Origin: Streptomyces lydicus
Lineage (GTDB): Bacteria > Actinomycetota > Actinomycetes > Streptomycetales > Streptomycetaceae
DNA: 64,000 nt
Direction of reading: 5' to 3'
Assembly: GCF_000717345.1 (NCBI RefSeq)
Contig: NZ_JNZA01000014.1
Location: 124,001-188,000, forward strand
Numbering within the stretch: the stretch's first letter is position 1; every line of letters begins with the position of its first letter. Position numbers and translations under genes: made by a program. Positions 32,617-40,480 of the stretch are shown here, in pieces. The notes below the pieces were generated by a model that saw only the letters and a list, made by a program, of their open reading frames with translations, did not search any database and was not told the DNA's origin.

Positions 32617-33858
32617 TCAGCCGCCCAGTGTGATCAAGGCCGCGATGGCTGGGCCGAAGGCGCCGCCGAGCTGGTAGCAGAGGTTGAACAGGCCGATCGC
32701 CGTGGGGCGCTGAGCGGTCGGCGCGGCCCGGGTGGCATACACCGCGAGCGTCGCCTGGCCGGCACTCGTCGTGAATACGGCCAGTGTCGCGACCAGCAGG
32801 AGCAGTGGCGCCCAGGGGGTCAGGACTGCGGTGAGCGGGGCCAGCGCTCCGACCGTGAGCAGGATCGTCAGGACCCGCGGGCGGCTCATCCGGGCCGAGG
32901 CCGAGGCCAGCACCATCGAGAGCACCGAGCCCGCGAGGAGGGCGACCAGCTGGCCGGTGCCGATCGTGGAGGTCGACCAGCCGGTACGGTCGCGCAGCAA
33001 CTGCGGGACGGTGAAGAGCAGGGTGAAGTACGAGGTCGCGAAGGTGCAGGCGAGCACGGCGGAGAAGACGAACGCCCTGGTGCGCAGCAGCGCTGCCGGG
33101 ACGAAGCCCGTGGGGTTGGACCGGATGTGCAGGGCCAGCAGCGCGGCCATCACCAACGAGGCGGCCACCGCCGGGAGCGGGTAGCGCGGGATGAGTACCA
33201 GGGCCGTCGCCATCAGGGCCAGCAAGGTGGCGCCCCGGCCGTCGAAGGGGGTGCTCTGCTGTGGTGCGGACAGGTCGGCACGGCGCATGATCGCCGGCAG
33301 GGCGAGGAGCGCGACCGCCCCGACGGCGAGGGACGCCCGCCAGGAGGCCGTGCCCGCGATCGCCGAGCCGAGCAGCGGCCCGACCGCTCCCAGCGTCCCG
33401 AAGCCCGCCGTGATCACGCCCATGCGGCGGACCGAGCCGGCCAGGCTCATCGCTGCGGTGACCAGGCCCGCGCCGCCCATCCCCTGGGCCGCCCGGCCCG
33501 CCATGGCCAACGGCAGCCAGGGCGCCACAGCGACGATCGCGGTGCCGGCCAGGGCCAGGACCGCGCTCAGCCGGAGCGTGCTGCCCAGCCCGCTGCGGCG
33601 CAGCAGGCCGGCCATCAGTGGGGTGCCGACGGCGACGGCCCAGGCGAAGACTGTGACGAGCCAGGTCGCCGTGGCCGTACGGATGCCGAGCGAGTCGGCC
33701 ATGTCGGGGAGGATCAGTACCGGGCTGTTGGCGCTCGCGGCGAGTGGAGTGGCCAGCAGCGCCAGCCATGCGGCCGGGACTTGGCGCGATACCGGCGCGG
33801 CAGCGGGGGGCGACGCCTGCGCGGTGTGGTGGGGACGGGGCCGGTCGAGCAGCGACAT
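32617..33858 (-). CDS. MFS transporter (drug efflux type)
   Basis: The start is the ATG at 33858 (GGAG six bases upstream), giving 413 residues with about 12 membrane segments. The loop between helices 2 and 3 has GLLRRSGLGSTLRLS. The motif GFGTLGAVGPLLGSAIAGTASWRASL in helix 5 and its loop (written here as GTLGAVGPLLGSAIAG plus SWRASL) is the antiporter motif C region typical of 12/14-TMS drug:H+ antiporters. It sits in the cassette between the nitroreductase and the cupin genes, all on one strand, and is likely under the divergent MarR regulator. An export role for a toxic aromatic or antibiotic is inferred. Confidence 0.9.
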   Translation of the reverse strand: MSLLDRPRPHHTAQASPPAAAPVSRQVPAAWLALLATPLAASANSPVLILPDMADSLGIRTATATWLVTVFAWAVAVGTPLMAGLLRRSGLGSTLRLSAVLALAGTAIVAVAPWLPLAMAGRAAQGMGGAGLVTAAMSLAGSVRRMGVITAGFGTLGAVGPLLGSAIAGTASWRASLAVGAVALLALPAIMRRADLSAPQQSTPFDGRGATLLALMATALVLIPRYPLPAVAASLVMAALLALHIRSNPTGFVPAALLRTRAFVFSAVLACTFATSYFTLLFTVPQLLRDRTGWSTSTIGTGQLVALLAGSVLSMVLASASARMSRPRVLTILLTVGALAPLTAVLTPWAPLLLLVATLAVFTTSAGQATLAVYATRAAPTAQRPTAIGLFNLCYQLGGAFGPAIAALITLGG

Positions 33859-33977
33859 GGCGGGCTCCGGAAGCTGAGGGGGTGGGTGCGGAGAGTTCGG
33901 CGCCTTCGGCGAGGCGGTGGGGACAGCCCGGGACGGTGATGGCCCGAGCGGCCCGGGGGTTCGGCGGAGCAAGCCGC

Positions 33978-34571
33978 TCAGACCGTGGTGACGACCTCGT
34001 CGTAGGCGAGCCGTGGTGAGCGCGGGTACCAGGCGTCCGTGCCCGGGCGGCCGATGTTCACGACCATCAGTGGCGTGTGGTCGTCGTCCAGGAACTCCTT
34101 CTGCACGCCTGGGAAGTCGAACCCCGTCATCGGCCCCGCGGCCAGACCCGCCGCGCGCACGCCGAGGATGAAGTACGCCGCCTGGAGCGTCGCGTTGAGC
34201 AGCGCGGACTCCTCGCGCGCCGGGCGGTCGGCGAAGAGGAGGTCCTTGGCCTGCGGGAAGTGCGGGAGCAGTACGGGGAGTTCCTCGTGGAACTCGTTGT
34301 CGGCGGCCAGGATCGCGACCAGTGGCGCTGCCGAGGTCTTCGACCCGTTGCCCTCGGCCATGTGGTGCACGAGGCGCTCGCGGGCCTCGTCCGAGCGAAC
34401 CAGGACGATCCGCAGCGGCGACTGGTTGTAGGCGGTGGGGGCGTACTTGACCAGGTCGTAGATCGCCTGGACCTGCTCCTCGGTCACCGGCTCGGTGGTG
34501 AAGGTGTTGGCGGTGCGGGCCTCACGGAAGAGGAGGTCCTGGGCGGTGGGGTGGAGAGCGAGCGGGGACAT
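33978..34571 (-). CDS. Nitroreductase-family protein, malonic semialdehyde reductase (RutE)-like
   Basis: The 197-residue protein has an FMN-dependent nitroreductase fold: LLFREARTANTFTTEPVTEE, LVKYAPTAYNQSPLRIVLV, FILGVRAAGLAAGPMTGFD, and VVNIGRPGTDAWYPRSPRL. This combination is that of the HadB/RutE subgroup (3-hydroxypropionic acid dehydrogenase-like), which reduces malonic semialdehyde or nitro/quinone compounds with NAD(P)H. The rest of a uracil-degrading rut pathway is not present, so a detoxification role within the cassette is more likely. The AGGAG site is seven bases before the ATG. Its promoter faces the MarR gene and contains the MarR-type palindromes. Confidence 0.9.
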   Translation of the reverse strand: MSPLALHPTAQDLLFREARTANTFTTEPVTEEQVQAIYDLVKYAPTAYNQSPLRIVLVRSDEARERLVHHMAEGNGSKTSAAPLVAILAADNEFHEELPVLLPHFPQAKDLLFADRPAREESALLNATLQAAYFILGVRAAGLAAGPMTGFDFPGVQKEFLDDDHTPLMVVNIGRPGTDAWYPRSPRLAYDEVVTTV

Positions 34572-34600
34572 CGAGGTGCTCCTGTCGTTCAACCTTGATA

Positions 34601-34660
34601 ATCTCAACGTTGAGATAAAAGCAGCCGATCTCCTCAACGTCAAGTATCTTAATGTTGAGA
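34601..34660. promoter_or_regulatory. MarR-type operator palindromes between divergent genes
   Basis: ATCTCAACGTTGAGAT at 34601-34616 is a perfect 16-bp palindrome. Related half-sites follow at 34632-34644 (CCTCAACGTCAAG) and 34647-34660 (TCTTAATGTTGAGA). The gap between the nitroreductase and MarR genes is AT-rich compared with its surroundings. These are the likely binding sites for the MarR protein. Confidence 0.75.
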
Positions 34661-34686
34661 AGGTGACCATTGAGAGGAGTGCGGAG

Positions 34687-35193
34687 ATGAGCGATGCCGT
34701 GGACGCGATCATCGGTCAGTGGGTCAGGGAACGCCCTGACGTGGCGGAGGATCTCTGGCCGGTGGAGCTCTTCGGGCGCATCCAGCGGCTGGCCCGGATG
34801 ATCGACAAGTCCGCCAAGGCCGCAGCCGCCGCGCACGGAGTGGAGCACGGCGAGTTCGACGTACTCACCACGCTGCAGCGCTCCGGACCGCCCTACGCCC
34901 TCACCGCCGGGGCCTTCCTCAAGGCGGCCATGGTGACCTCCGGCGCGATCACCAACCGCATCGACAAGATGGAGGCCAAGGGCCTGGTCGAGCGGGTGCG
35001 GGACGGCGACGACCGGCGCACCGTCAAGATCCGCCTCACGGAACACGGACACGAGGTCACCCGGGCTGCCTTCGCCGACCATCTGGCGAACTACGCACAG
35101 CTGCTCGCCGACGTGGACCGAGACCTGGTCCAGAAGACCGGCGAGGGCCTCCGGCAGGTGCTGGAGATCCTCGGTGACACCACCATCCGGTGA
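34687..35193 (+). CDS. MarR-family transcriptional regulator
   Basis: The 168-residue protein has the winged-helix MarR fold: HGVEHGEFDVLTTLQRSGPP, then AMVTSGAITNRIDKMEAKGLV as the recognition helix, and RDGDDRRTVKIRLTEHG as the wing. The flanking helices serve dimerisation. GAGAGGAG precedes the ATG. It is divergent from the nitroreductase/MFS/cupin/VOC operon, with three palindromic sites between them, so it very probably represses that operon and itself until a small ligand, perhaps a phenolic or an antibiotic, releases it. Confidence 0.92.
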   Translation: MSDAVDAIIGQWVRERPDVAEDLWPVELFGRIQRLARMIDKSAKAAAAAHGVEHGEFDVLTTLQRSGPPYALTAGAFLKAAMVTSGAITNRIDKMEAKGLVERVRDGDDRRTVKIRLTEHGHEVTRAAFADHLANYAQLLADVDRDLVQKTGEGLRQVLEILGDTTIR

Positions 35194-35350
35194 CGGCCAT
35201 GGGGCCGTCCTGAGCCGGCCGCGACACGCATCCACCACCCGCGCGCCGAGGTGGTGCAAGGTGGTGGGCCGTGTGCCCTCCGTGCAGGGCATGCGCGGGA
35301 GTTGGGGCACGCGGAGGGGCGGTAGGCCCTTACGAGTCCAGAAAAGGATG

Positions 35351-35412
35351 AAGGCCCAGGTCTCCGACCTGGGCCTCAACTATGGAGCGGGTGACGGGAA
35401 TCGAACCCGCGC
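35351..35412 (-). repeat. att-like direct repeat: tRNA-Gly 3' end plus terminator, right copy
   Basis: This is the partner of the 31468-31529 repeat. It overlaps the 3' end of the intact tRNA-Gly gene. The two copies are 3883 bp apart in direct orientation and enclose the MarR/nitroreductase/MFS/cupin/VOC cassette. Confidence 0.75.
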
Positions 35413-35456
35413 TCTGAGCTTGGGAAGCTCATGTTCTACCATTAAACTACACCCGC
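35383..35456 (-). tRNA. tRNA-Gly (anticodon CCC)
   Basis: On the minus strand a full cloverleaf can be folded. The acceptor is GCGGGTG/CACCCGC. The D-arm GTTT...GAAC contains AATGGTAG. The anticodon arm TGAGC-TTCCCAA-GCTCA has CCC at positions 34-36. The T-arm GCGGG-TTCGATT-CCCGT and an encoded CCA complete it. It reads the Gly codon GGG. A terminator hairpin follows at about 35353-35375. Confidence 0.93.
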
Positions 35457-35725
35457 GTAATCCCGCCTCGGTACGAGAGCGGAACATCGTCGCACACTCT
35501 ACCCCATCACCGCCTCGCGGTGCATTTGGCATGTCCGGGGGTGGTCGGGGCCGGTCCACGGCGGGGGTCGACGGGGGTCGGTGGGGTGGTCCCCGGGGGG
35601 TGGGATGCGGGTGCCGGGTGCGGGAGTTGGGGCGTACGGTGGGGCGTCGGAGTGCCGCTTTCAGGTGCGCCCAGTTCATCCCCTAATGTGGCTTTTGTTG
35701 TCCACGCAGTTGGGAGAGGGACTTG

Positions 35726-35884
35726 ATGGAGCGCACCGTCGTACGTTGTGCTGAGGGCCACGTGTTCAGCACCGCTTCGTTCCCGATGCAGACCACCGAC
35801 CGGCTCGGTCCTGGGCGGCTGTTGCGCTGCCCGCGCTGCGCTCGGCTGCGGCATGCGGTGCCCGTGGAGCACGCGAAGCGGTAG
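35726..35884 (+). CDS. Small conserved zinc-ribbon-like protein (52 residues)
   Basis: GGGAGAGGG precedes an ATG whose frame encodes 52 residues. VRCAEGHVFST at the N-terminus and LRCPRCARLRHAVPV near the C-terminus supply three cysteines plus His, a likely small metal site. The protein is basic. I remember near-identical short proteins upstream of dcd in other Streptomyces, but the function is unknown. A strong terminator follows at 35951. Confidence 0.75.
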   Translation: MERTVVRCAEGHVFSTASFPMQTTDRLGPGRLLRCPRCARLRHAVPVEHAKR

Positions 35885-35950
35885 TGCAGCGACGTTGAAG
35901 AGGTAGAGCAGCGACAGCGATCACCGGTCCGGTGATCGAGGAAGTGGTGA

Positions 35951-35981
35951 AGGGCCCGGCCCCCCTGAGGGGCCGGGCCCT
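35951..35981. terminator. Hairpin terminator
   Basis: Perfect 13-bp arms AGGGCCCGGCCCC (35951-35963) and its complement (35969-35981) enclose a five-base loop. It separates the small zinc-ribbon gene from dcd. Confidence 0.75.
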
Positions 35982-36023
35982 CGTCGTGCGGTGGGGGTGG
36001 TGCGGGCGCGTATCCTCGTGTGC

Positions 36024-36599
36024 GTGCTTCTCTCAGACAAGGACATCCGGGCCGAGATCGATGCTGGTCGGGTGCGTATCGACCCCTATGACGAGTCGAT
36101 GGTGCAGCCGTCCAGTATCGACGTGCGCCTCGACCGGTATTTCCGGGTGTTCGAGAATCACCGGTATCCGCACATCGACCCCGCCGTCGAGCAGCCCGAT
36201 CTGACCCGTGAGGTCGTTCCGGAGGGGGACGAGGCGTTCATCCTGCACCCGGGCGAGTTCGTGCTGGCCTCGACGTACGAGGTCATCTCGCTGCCCGATG
36301 ACGTCGCCTCCCGGCTCGAGGGAAAGAGCTCGCTGGGGCGGCTGGGGCTGCTGACGCATTCGACCGCCGGATTCATCGACCCCGGGTTCAGCGGGCACGT
36401 GACGCTGGAGCTGAGCAATGTCGCCACGCTGCCGATCAAGCTGTGGCCGGGCATGAAGATCGGCCAGCTGTGCATGTTCCGGCTGACGTCGCCGACCGAG
36501 CACCCCTACGGCAGCGAGCGGTACGGCTCCCGCTACCAGGGGCAGCGCGGCCCGACGCCGTCCCGGTCGTTCATGAACTTCCACCGGACGCAGGTATGA
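36024..36599 (+). CDS. dcd: dCTP deaminase (probably dUMP-forming, bifunctional)
   Basis: From the GTG at 36024 the protein has 191 residues, the normal length. It shows [15 protein letters not shown] near the N-terminus, the catalytic region [20 protein letters not shown] followed by [26 protein letters not shown], and [16 protein letters not shown] at the C-terminus. Having Gly rather than His after STA and the overall pattern match the Mycobacterium tuberculosis-type enzyme, which converts dCTP to dUMP (deaminase plus diphosphatase), rather than the E. coli type. It acts as a homotrimer in pyrimidine deoxynucleotide synthesis. Confidence 0.95.
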   Translation: MLLSDKDIRAEIDAGRVRIDPYDESMVQPSSIDVRLDRYFRVFENHRYPHIDPAVEQPDLTREVVPEGDEAFILHPGEFVLASTYEVISLPDDVASRLEGKSSLGRLGLLTHSTAGFIDPGFSGHVTLELSNVATLPIKLWPGMKIGQLCMFRLTSPTEHPYGSERYGSRYQGQRGPTPSRSFMNFHRTQV

Positions 36600-36705
36600 C
36601 GCGGGTGTGAGGCAGGCGACGGAGAGCGCCTGGGCATGGGGGCGCGTTCGGCAGGGCGGGCGCGCGGGGCAGAGCCGTTGAACAGCGAAGGTCTGAGAGA
36701 GATAC

Positions 36706-37215
36706 GTGAGTGACGTGCGGGAAAACCTGACGTACGAGCGGTTCGGTGGGGCGATCCGCGAGCTGGCGCAGACGATCGCCGATGACGGGTACGAGCCCGA
36801 CATCGTGCTGTCGATCGCGCGCGGCGGTGTCTTCGTCGCGGGCGGGCTGGCGTACGCGCTGGACTGCAAGAACATCCACCTGGTGAACGTGGAGTTCTAC
36901 ACCGGCGTGGGGACCACCCTGGAGATGCCGGTCATGCTGGCCCCGGTGCCGAACGTGATCGACTTCTCCGAGAAGAAGGTGCTGATCGCCGACGACGTCG
37001 CCGACACCGGCAAGACGCTGAAGCTGGTGCACGACTTCTGCGTGGGCACCGTGGCCGAGGTCCGCAGCGCGGTGATCTACGAGAAGTCGCAGTCGCTGGT
37101 GAAGTGCGAGTACGTCTGGAAGCGCACGGACGACTGGATCAACTTCCCGTGGTCCGTCCTGCCTCCGTGCCGTAAGTCCGGCACGCCGATCACCCCGTCG
37201 CGCGACGCCTTGTAG
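36706..37215 (+). CDS. Phosphoribosyltransferase-family protein
   Basis: The 169-residue protein starts at a GTG. It has the type I PRTase fold: DIVLSIARGGVFVAGGLAYAL (the PPi loop region), VLIADDVADTGKTLKL (the PRPP-binding motif with the acidic pair), and a C-terminal segment INFPWSVLPP. It resembles xanthine-guanine/hypoxanthine-type PRTases and the Streptomyces gene usually found downstream of dcd. The nucleobase substrate is not certain. It is separated from dcd by 106 bp and may be read from the same transcript. Confidence 0.9.
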   Translation: MSDVRENLTYERFGGAIRELAQTIADDGYEPDIVLSIARGGVFVAGGLAYALDCKNIHLVNVEFYTGVGTTLEMPVMLAPVPNVIDFSEKKVLIADDVADTGKTLKLVHDFCVGTVAEVRSAVIYEKSQSLVKCEYVWKRTDDWINFPWSVLPPCRKSGTPITPSRDAL

Positions 37216-37352
37216 GCCGCTCCTGACTTACCGTGGCCGGCCTGGGGCCCGCCGCCGTGGCGAGCCTGTGCCTCCGACAGAGAAGGACGAGTCCTTCCGG
37301 GGATCGGCGCCCATGGCGAACGGGATCGGGCGCATGGTGAGGCGCCCGTGCG

Positions 37353-38522
37353 TCAGCTGGACGTCGTGTCCGTTACCGGCGAGCGCACATCGCTTCTGCC
37401 AGGGGTGCCCGGCGAGGGTGGCGGGCGGAGATTTCCGTTGCGGGCCCGGGGCACGGTCGCGTCGGCACCGGCCCGCCGCAGACGTGTCAGGCAGATGCGT
37501 TGGAGGAGCAGGAAGAAGCGGTCAGGCAGGAAGACGGCGTCGGCGACGATCATCGCGCCGGAGAACACCGGGAGCCCCAGGAGGACGGCGATCCCGATGT
37601 GCATGCCGATCAGCAGGCCGATGACCACGTATTTGAGCCTGCTGAACAGGGCGAACGGGCAGGCCACCTGGACCAGCACGGTCAGGTACCCGGCGATCGC
37701 GATGAAAAGCTGATGGTGGTCGGCGAACTGTGACAGTTCGGGCCAGGGCCGGAACAGGTCGAGATTCAGGACGTAGTGCAGTGCGGTGCCGTCCCGCCAG
37801 GTGCTTCCTTGCACCTTGTACAAGCCGGCGCATCCGTAAAGGATGCAGACCTGGATCGCGATGACGAACATGCCGCAGTTGTGCAGCAAGGTACTCAACT
37901 GCCCCCGGACCAAGACGGCCTGCTCCCATGCAGGCAGCAGCCTTGCGAGGGCCGGCCGGGGCCGGGACCGGTACGTGGGGGCACGGAGCCGCTTCCGGCG
38001 GGCGTCGAGGGACCAACGCCGGCCGCATGCGACGAGTGTGAGGTATTCGGCCATCAGGACGATGAGGTTGTCCCCTCCGTCCGTGATGTAGATGTTCCGG
38101 CCGTGGAAAGAGGTCACCACGAGGGCGAACAGCAAGGACAGAGCCCTTGTGTGCCAACCCAGCGTGAACAGCGCGCAGGTGAGGAGGGCGAGCGCGTAGC
38201 AGCCCTCGAAAAATGCGGGACGGTCGGAGAAGGTCAGCGCGCTGAACCAGCCGGTCTGGCTGAGCAGTTCGCGTGCCAGGTGTGGCGTCCAGGGTGAGTC
38301 GGGGCCCCAGATCTCCTCACGGTGCGGGAATTCACGCAGCAGGAAGACCAGATACAGCAGTCCGTATCCCACGCGCAGCACAGCCGCCGCGTGGAGAGAG
38401 ACCGCTCGTTCAGTCAGGAAGGTGAATGCTCTGGTGACGGGATCGGGATTCCCGGGCGCGGTTCCGTCTGCCGCGCTGTTTGGACGGATGCCGGCGTCGT
38501 CGGGCTTCTGGTCAGTTGTCAT
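37353..38522 (-). CDS. HTTM-domain membrane protein (vitamin K carboxylase-like fold)
   Basis: The 389-residue protein has eight or more hydrophobic segments. It contains LRVGYGLLYLVFLLREFPHR, FFEGCYALALLTCALFTLGW, and NIYITDGGDNLIVLMAEYL, a motif typical of HTTM (horizontally transferred transmembrane) proteins related to gamma-glutamyl carboxylase. YGCAGLYKVQGSTWRDGTAL follows, also conserved in that family. Its ATG lies inside the 3' end of the DUF5819 gene (11-bp overlap), so the two proteins are co-translated and probably form one membrane complex. The reaction is unknown. Confidence 0.87.
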   Translation of the reverse strand: MTTDQKPDDAGIRPNSAADGTAPGNPDPVTRAFTFLTERAVSLHAAAVLRVGYGLLYLVFLLREFPHREEIWGPDSPWTPHLARELLSQTGWFSALTFSDRPAFFEGCYALALLTCALFTLGWHTRALSLLFALVVTSFHGRNIYITDGGDNLIVLMAEYLTLVACGRRWSLDARRKRLRAPTYRSRPRPALARLLPAWEQAVLVRGQLSTLLHNCGMFVIAIQVCILYGCAGLYKVQGSTWRDGTALHYVLNLDLFRPWPELSQFADHHQLFIAIAGYLTVLVQVACPFALFSRLKYVVIGLLIGMHIGIAVLLGLPVFSGAMIVADAVFLPDRFFLLLQRICLTRLRRAGADATVPRARNGNLRPPPSPGTPGRSDVRSPVTDTTSS

Positions 38523-39288
38523 GGGAGGTCACCTGCCACCACGGGAGATACCGGGAGTCGGAGGGGCTTCGCACAGCGCGCTTGTCGGCGCCTCGAAGGG
38601 CCGGTGAGGCGATCGGGGTGGTGATGACGTGTAGCTGGACGGCGTCAAAGGCACGATGGCTGTGGGCTGCGAGGCGTTGCGTGGCGATGTTGAGCAGGTA
38701 TTTTCGAAGGATTTCGGCTCGCTCGGAATTGGACCGGTCGCTGGTGCCGTGCGAATCGAGGTACGAAGACCACGCCCGGCGCAGCATGTTCTGGCTGATG
38801 TGACTGGGGAAGGGATTGTGCCGGACCGCGTCGGCGTCAATGGCGCTCAGGTCGACCCAACCGCTCACCTGCCGGTCGCCGTCGCGAGAGGTGGTTGCCG
38901 TCCGCGCCAAGATCTGCCGCCGGGCACCTTCCGGATCCGGAGCGAACAGCCGCCAGTTCTGCTCGAAGTAGGGATAGACCCAGGTGTTGATCTGCCCCTC
39001 GTAACGTTGGGAAACGATATTGGGGGGTGCGACAGACAAAAACACCGTGCATACATGCACGATGGCCGCCGTGATACACACCGCGACCGCGCAAGCGACG
39101 ACCAACCCCGCCGGCCGCGACATCGGCGTGGGCGATCGCATGCTTTCGCCCTCGGTCGCCTTCTGCGAAGTACCTTCCTGGAGAGCGGTTAAGGGCAGTC
39201 CTGACGCCTGCCCTTCCTTTTTCACCTGACGTTCCTCGTTCACCGGCGCGACGGCGTTCCCCGCACGGTTGTAGTCGGTGGTGCTCAT
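38512..39288 (-). CDS. DUF5819 membrane-anchored protein
   Basis: From the ATG at 39288 (GAAGAGGA upstream) the protein has 258 residues. A hydrophilic N-terminus of about 60 residues precedes one membrane segment (LVVACAVAVCITAAIVHVCTVFL). The external part begins NTWVYPYFEQNWRLFAPDP, the hallmark of DUF5819, and continues with a WVDLSAIDA block and a helical C-terminus. DUF5819 genes often sit next to HTTM genes, as here. The pair may work on an extracytoplasmic substrate, but none is known. Confidence 0.85.
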   Translation of the reverse strand: MSTTDYNRAGNAVAPVNEERQVKKEGQASGLPLTALQEGTSQKATEGESMRSPTPMSRPAGLVVACAVAVCITAAIVHVCTVFLSVAPPNIVSQRYEGQINTWVYPYFEQNWRLFAPDPEGARRQILARTATTSRDGDRQVSGWVDLSAIDADAVRHNPFPSHISQNMLRRAWSSYLDSHGTSDRSNSERAEILRKYLLNIATQRLAAHSHRAFDAVQLHVITTPIASPALRGADKRAVRSPSDSRYLPWWQVTSHDN

Positions 39289-39324
39289 CTCGTCCTCTTC
39301 ATGCGAAGAAACCTGTGGGTCGGC

Positions 39325-39640
39325 AGGTGCCGTTCGGCCCCGGGGTGGGCAGCGTGGGGGACGGACCGTTGAGTCCGCTCCGTCCCCCACGCGCTGCCCC
39401 AAGCCCCCGTGCCGTCCGCCCACAGGTAATGGACGCCACAGGGAGGATCAGGAAATACATCGCGGCGCATTCGGCGCGGCCCGCGCATCACGCGGCACCG
39501 CTTTTACCGGCGTACCGGCTGCGATGTCCTACGCCGTCAGAAGTCGCGGCGTCCGGAACGGCCGCATTCGGAGTGACGCTGGCCGCACCCGTCGTGGCAC
39601 CGGCTGTGCTCGCGACCACCGTCATGCCGGCGGCCACACG
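39325..39640. repeat. About 300-bp direct repeat, copy 1
   Basis: The sequence from the intergenic hairpin region (TGCCGTTCGGCCCCGGGGTG) through GGTGTACCGGC-type blocks into the 3' coding end of the 39537-40115 gene is repeated at about 40178-40480. The copies differ by scattered substitutions and short indels. Each copy covers a gene tail and the terminator/intergenic DNA behind it. Confidence 0.75.
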
Positions 39641-40115
39641 ACCCGAACCCGTGCTCGCGACCGTGGCGGTGATGGCCGCCGCACCGGTCGAACCCGTGGC
39701 CATGTCCGCAGCGACCGCATCCGTGGCGATGTCCGCAGCGACCGCATCCGTGGTCACCCCAACTGTGGCGGTGGCGGCCGCACGAACCACCGTAAGAGCC
39801 AACCGGGTTCGTTTCGACGACCGTTGGGGCGGCGCCAGCACCCGTCGTCAAGGGGGTGAGCAGGCCGCCGACGGTCGGACCGGCGACCAGGCCGAGATGG
39901 CCACCCGTCAGCCCAAGGGTGCCGCCCCCCGATGTCAGCCCCAGGGGGAGACGTGGCGTCGCGGGGGAGAGCAGCGGCGGAACGGTCACGGTGATCGCGT
40001 TGGCGCTGGTCGGGATCAGCGCCATCCCGGTGGCGCCGAGTGCCACCGTGAGGGCCGCGGCGGCCCAAGCGGTGAATCTGCGCGAATGCGACGCGGTAGA
40101 GACGTTCGATTTCAT
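39537..40115 (-). CDS. Secreted His/Cys-rich-tail protein (short paralogue)
   Basis: From the ATG at 40115 the protein has 192 residues. The signal peptide (RRFTAWAAAALTVALGATGMAL, cut near SANA) is nearly the same as that of the neighbouring DUF3494 gene. The middle is a Gly/Thr/Leu/Pro-rich segment without a recognised domain. The C-terminal half is dense in His, Cys, Gly and Arg (for example HGCGRCGHRHGCGRCGHGHG) and ends with SCGRRHDGGREHSRCHDGCG and GRSGRRDF, shared with the neighbour. A metal-binding surface or secreted protein is likely; the function is unknown. Confidence 0.75.
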   Translation of the reverse strand: MKSNVSTASHSRRFTAWAAAALTVALGATGMALIPTSANAITVTVPPLLSPATPRLPLGLTSGGGTLGLTGGHLGLVAGPTVGGLLTPLTTGAGAAPTVVETNPVGSYGGSCGRHRHSWGDHGCGRCGHRHGCGRCGHGHGFDRCGGHHRHGREHGFGSCGRRHDGGREHSRCHDGCGQRHSECGRSGRRDF

Positions 40116-40177
40116 CGAGGCGCCCAACTCCTTCAGGAGGGTTTGGTGGATCTCGTGCAGCGGCCGAAGAATTGCCG

Positions 40178-40480
40178 TTCGGCCCCGGGGTGGGCAGCGT
40201 GGGGGAGGACCGTTGAGTCCGCTCCGCCCCCACGCGCTGCCCCAAGCCCCCGTGCCGTCCACTCCAGCCAGCGGCCGTCACGGGGAGATCAGGAAATGCA
40301 TCGCGGCCCGTTCGGCGCGGCCCGCGCATCGCGCGGCACCGCTTTTACCGGCGTACCGGCTGCGATGTCCTACGCCGTCAGAAGTCGCGGCGTCCGGAAC
40401 GGCCGCATTCGGAGCGGCGCTTACCGCACTCGTCGTGGCACCGGCTGTGCTCGCGACCACCGTCATGCCGGCGGCCACAG
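40178..40480. repeat. About 300-bp direct repeat, copy 2
   Basis: This is the second copy of the 39325-39640 repeat, with a spacing of about 840-850 bp. It covers the space behind the DUF3494 gene and the 3' end of that gene. Recombination between the copies would delete the short paralogue. Confidence 0.75.
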
